Positions 5,629-5,988 of a stretch of DNA of 5,988 nucleotides are shown here, one piece after another. The DNA lies in assembly GCA_003217965.1 (NCBI GenBank), contig QHNB01000108.1, positions 1 through 5,988 on the forward strand, given 5' to 3'. The DNA is from Verrucomicrobiota bacterium (GTDB lineage Bacteria; Verrucomicrobiota; Verrucomicrobiia; Chthoniobacterales; UBA10450). Each line of letters begins with the position of its first letter. Within the stretch, counting starts at the first letter, position 1. A program made the position numbers and the translations under genes. Below the pieces are notes generated by a model that saw nothing but the letters and a program-made list of their open reading frames with translations, made no database searches and was not told where the DNA came from.

Positions 5629-5988
5629 ATGAGTGGATTTCTCCGCGGCCTTCAGCAGCCGGAGTATGTTCATACAGTGATTAACCCGCTGCCGGTCTAC
5701 GGATTGGGGATCGGGCTATTCGCACTCATCATCGCAATGTTTTTGCGCAATCGCAGTGCGCACATTCCTGCGCTCACCGTGATCTTTCTTGCCGCCGCCT
5801 CAGCATGGCCGGTCAAGTATTACGGTGACCAGGCGTATGACCGCGTCCTTTCCATGTCGGATGAACCGGGCTCAGCATGGCTCGCCGCCCATGAAGATCG
5901 TGCCGATAAATTCATCTGGAGCTTCTATCTGCTCGCGGCCGTGGCCGCTACGGCCATAGTCTTGCCCAGGAAATTTCCGAAAGCCGCC
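5629..5988 (+). CDS. Three-helix membrane protein, DUF2231-like (3' end outside window)
   Basis: An open frame runs from ATG 5629 through 120 codons to the right edge with no stop. It begins MSGFLRGLQQPEYVHTVINP and has three hydrophobic segments at about residues 22-39, 46-62 and 95-112. Between the second and third lies a polar loop (KYYGDQAYDRVLSMSDEPG...WLAAHEDRADK) that probably faces one side of the membrane. The 'PEYVHT..NPLPVYGL' opening and the later 'SAWPVKYYG' and 'AHEDRA' elements recall hypothetical membrane proteins of Verrucomicrobiota, loosely like DUF2231. H15 and H88 are the visible histidines of interest besides H45; any cofactor role is speculation. The final codons (PRKFPKAA) look like a cytoplasmic tail, so little may be missing. 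The ATG begins one base after the dipeptidase stop, without its own clear Shine-Dalgarno, which suggests translational coupling. Confidence 0.8.
   Translation, partial: MSGFLRGLQQPEYVHTVINPLPVYGLGIGLFALIIAMFLRNRSAHIPALTVIFLAAASAWPVKYYGDQAYDRVLSMSDEPGSAWLAAHEDRADKFIWSFYLLAAVAATAIVLPRKFPKAA

Overview
The window reads as ordinary chromosomal DNA of a free-living bacterium with moderately high GC, densely coded on both strands. No rRNA, tRNA, CRISPR array, insertion sequence or phage gene is visible. The protein content suggests Verrucomicrobiota, perhaps a soil Chthoniobacterales (Spartobacteria) lineage. The clues are the style of the 69-residue dodecin, the 'PEYVHT..NPLPVYGL' membrane protein, the coiled-coil membrane protein, and the scarcity of Shine-Dalgarno sequences (one clear case in six visible starts). 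This assignment is from memory of protein style and is only moderately secure.

Left part (1-1024). The C-terminal 168 residues of a class I SAM-dependent methyltransferase of the RlmI/RlmK type enter from the left edge. Next, on the same strand, is an 88-residue membrane protein with an ElaB/YqjD (DUF883)-like anchor. It converges with a dodecin gene on the minus strand. The two genes overlap by four bases, and their stop codons share one self-complementary TTAA.

Middle (1025-3052). An 84-bp divergent intergenic region with a dyad separates dodecin from a full-length acetyl-CoA synthetase (acs). The Acs core motifs and all four known acetate-pocket residues are intact.

Right part (3053-5988). 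A GC-rich hairpin lies in the 43-bp gap after acs. Three tightly packed plus-strand genes follow. The first encodes a 622-residue protein with a long cytoplasmic coiled coil, one membrane segment and a roughly 290-residue periplasmic domain. The second encodes an exported VanX-type D-Ala-D-Ala dipeptidase with all zinc and catalytic residues. The third encodes a three-helix membrane protein cut by the right edge. Gaps of 12 and 1 bp suggest a single envelope-related operon.

Functionally, acs activates acetate to acetyl-CoA. Dodecin probably buffers flavin, and some bacterial dodecins also bind CoA. The right-hand operon probably acts at the cell envelope. I see no strong evidence of a wholly new system; the coiled-coil/dipeptidase/membrane-protein operon is the best candidate for undescribed biology.
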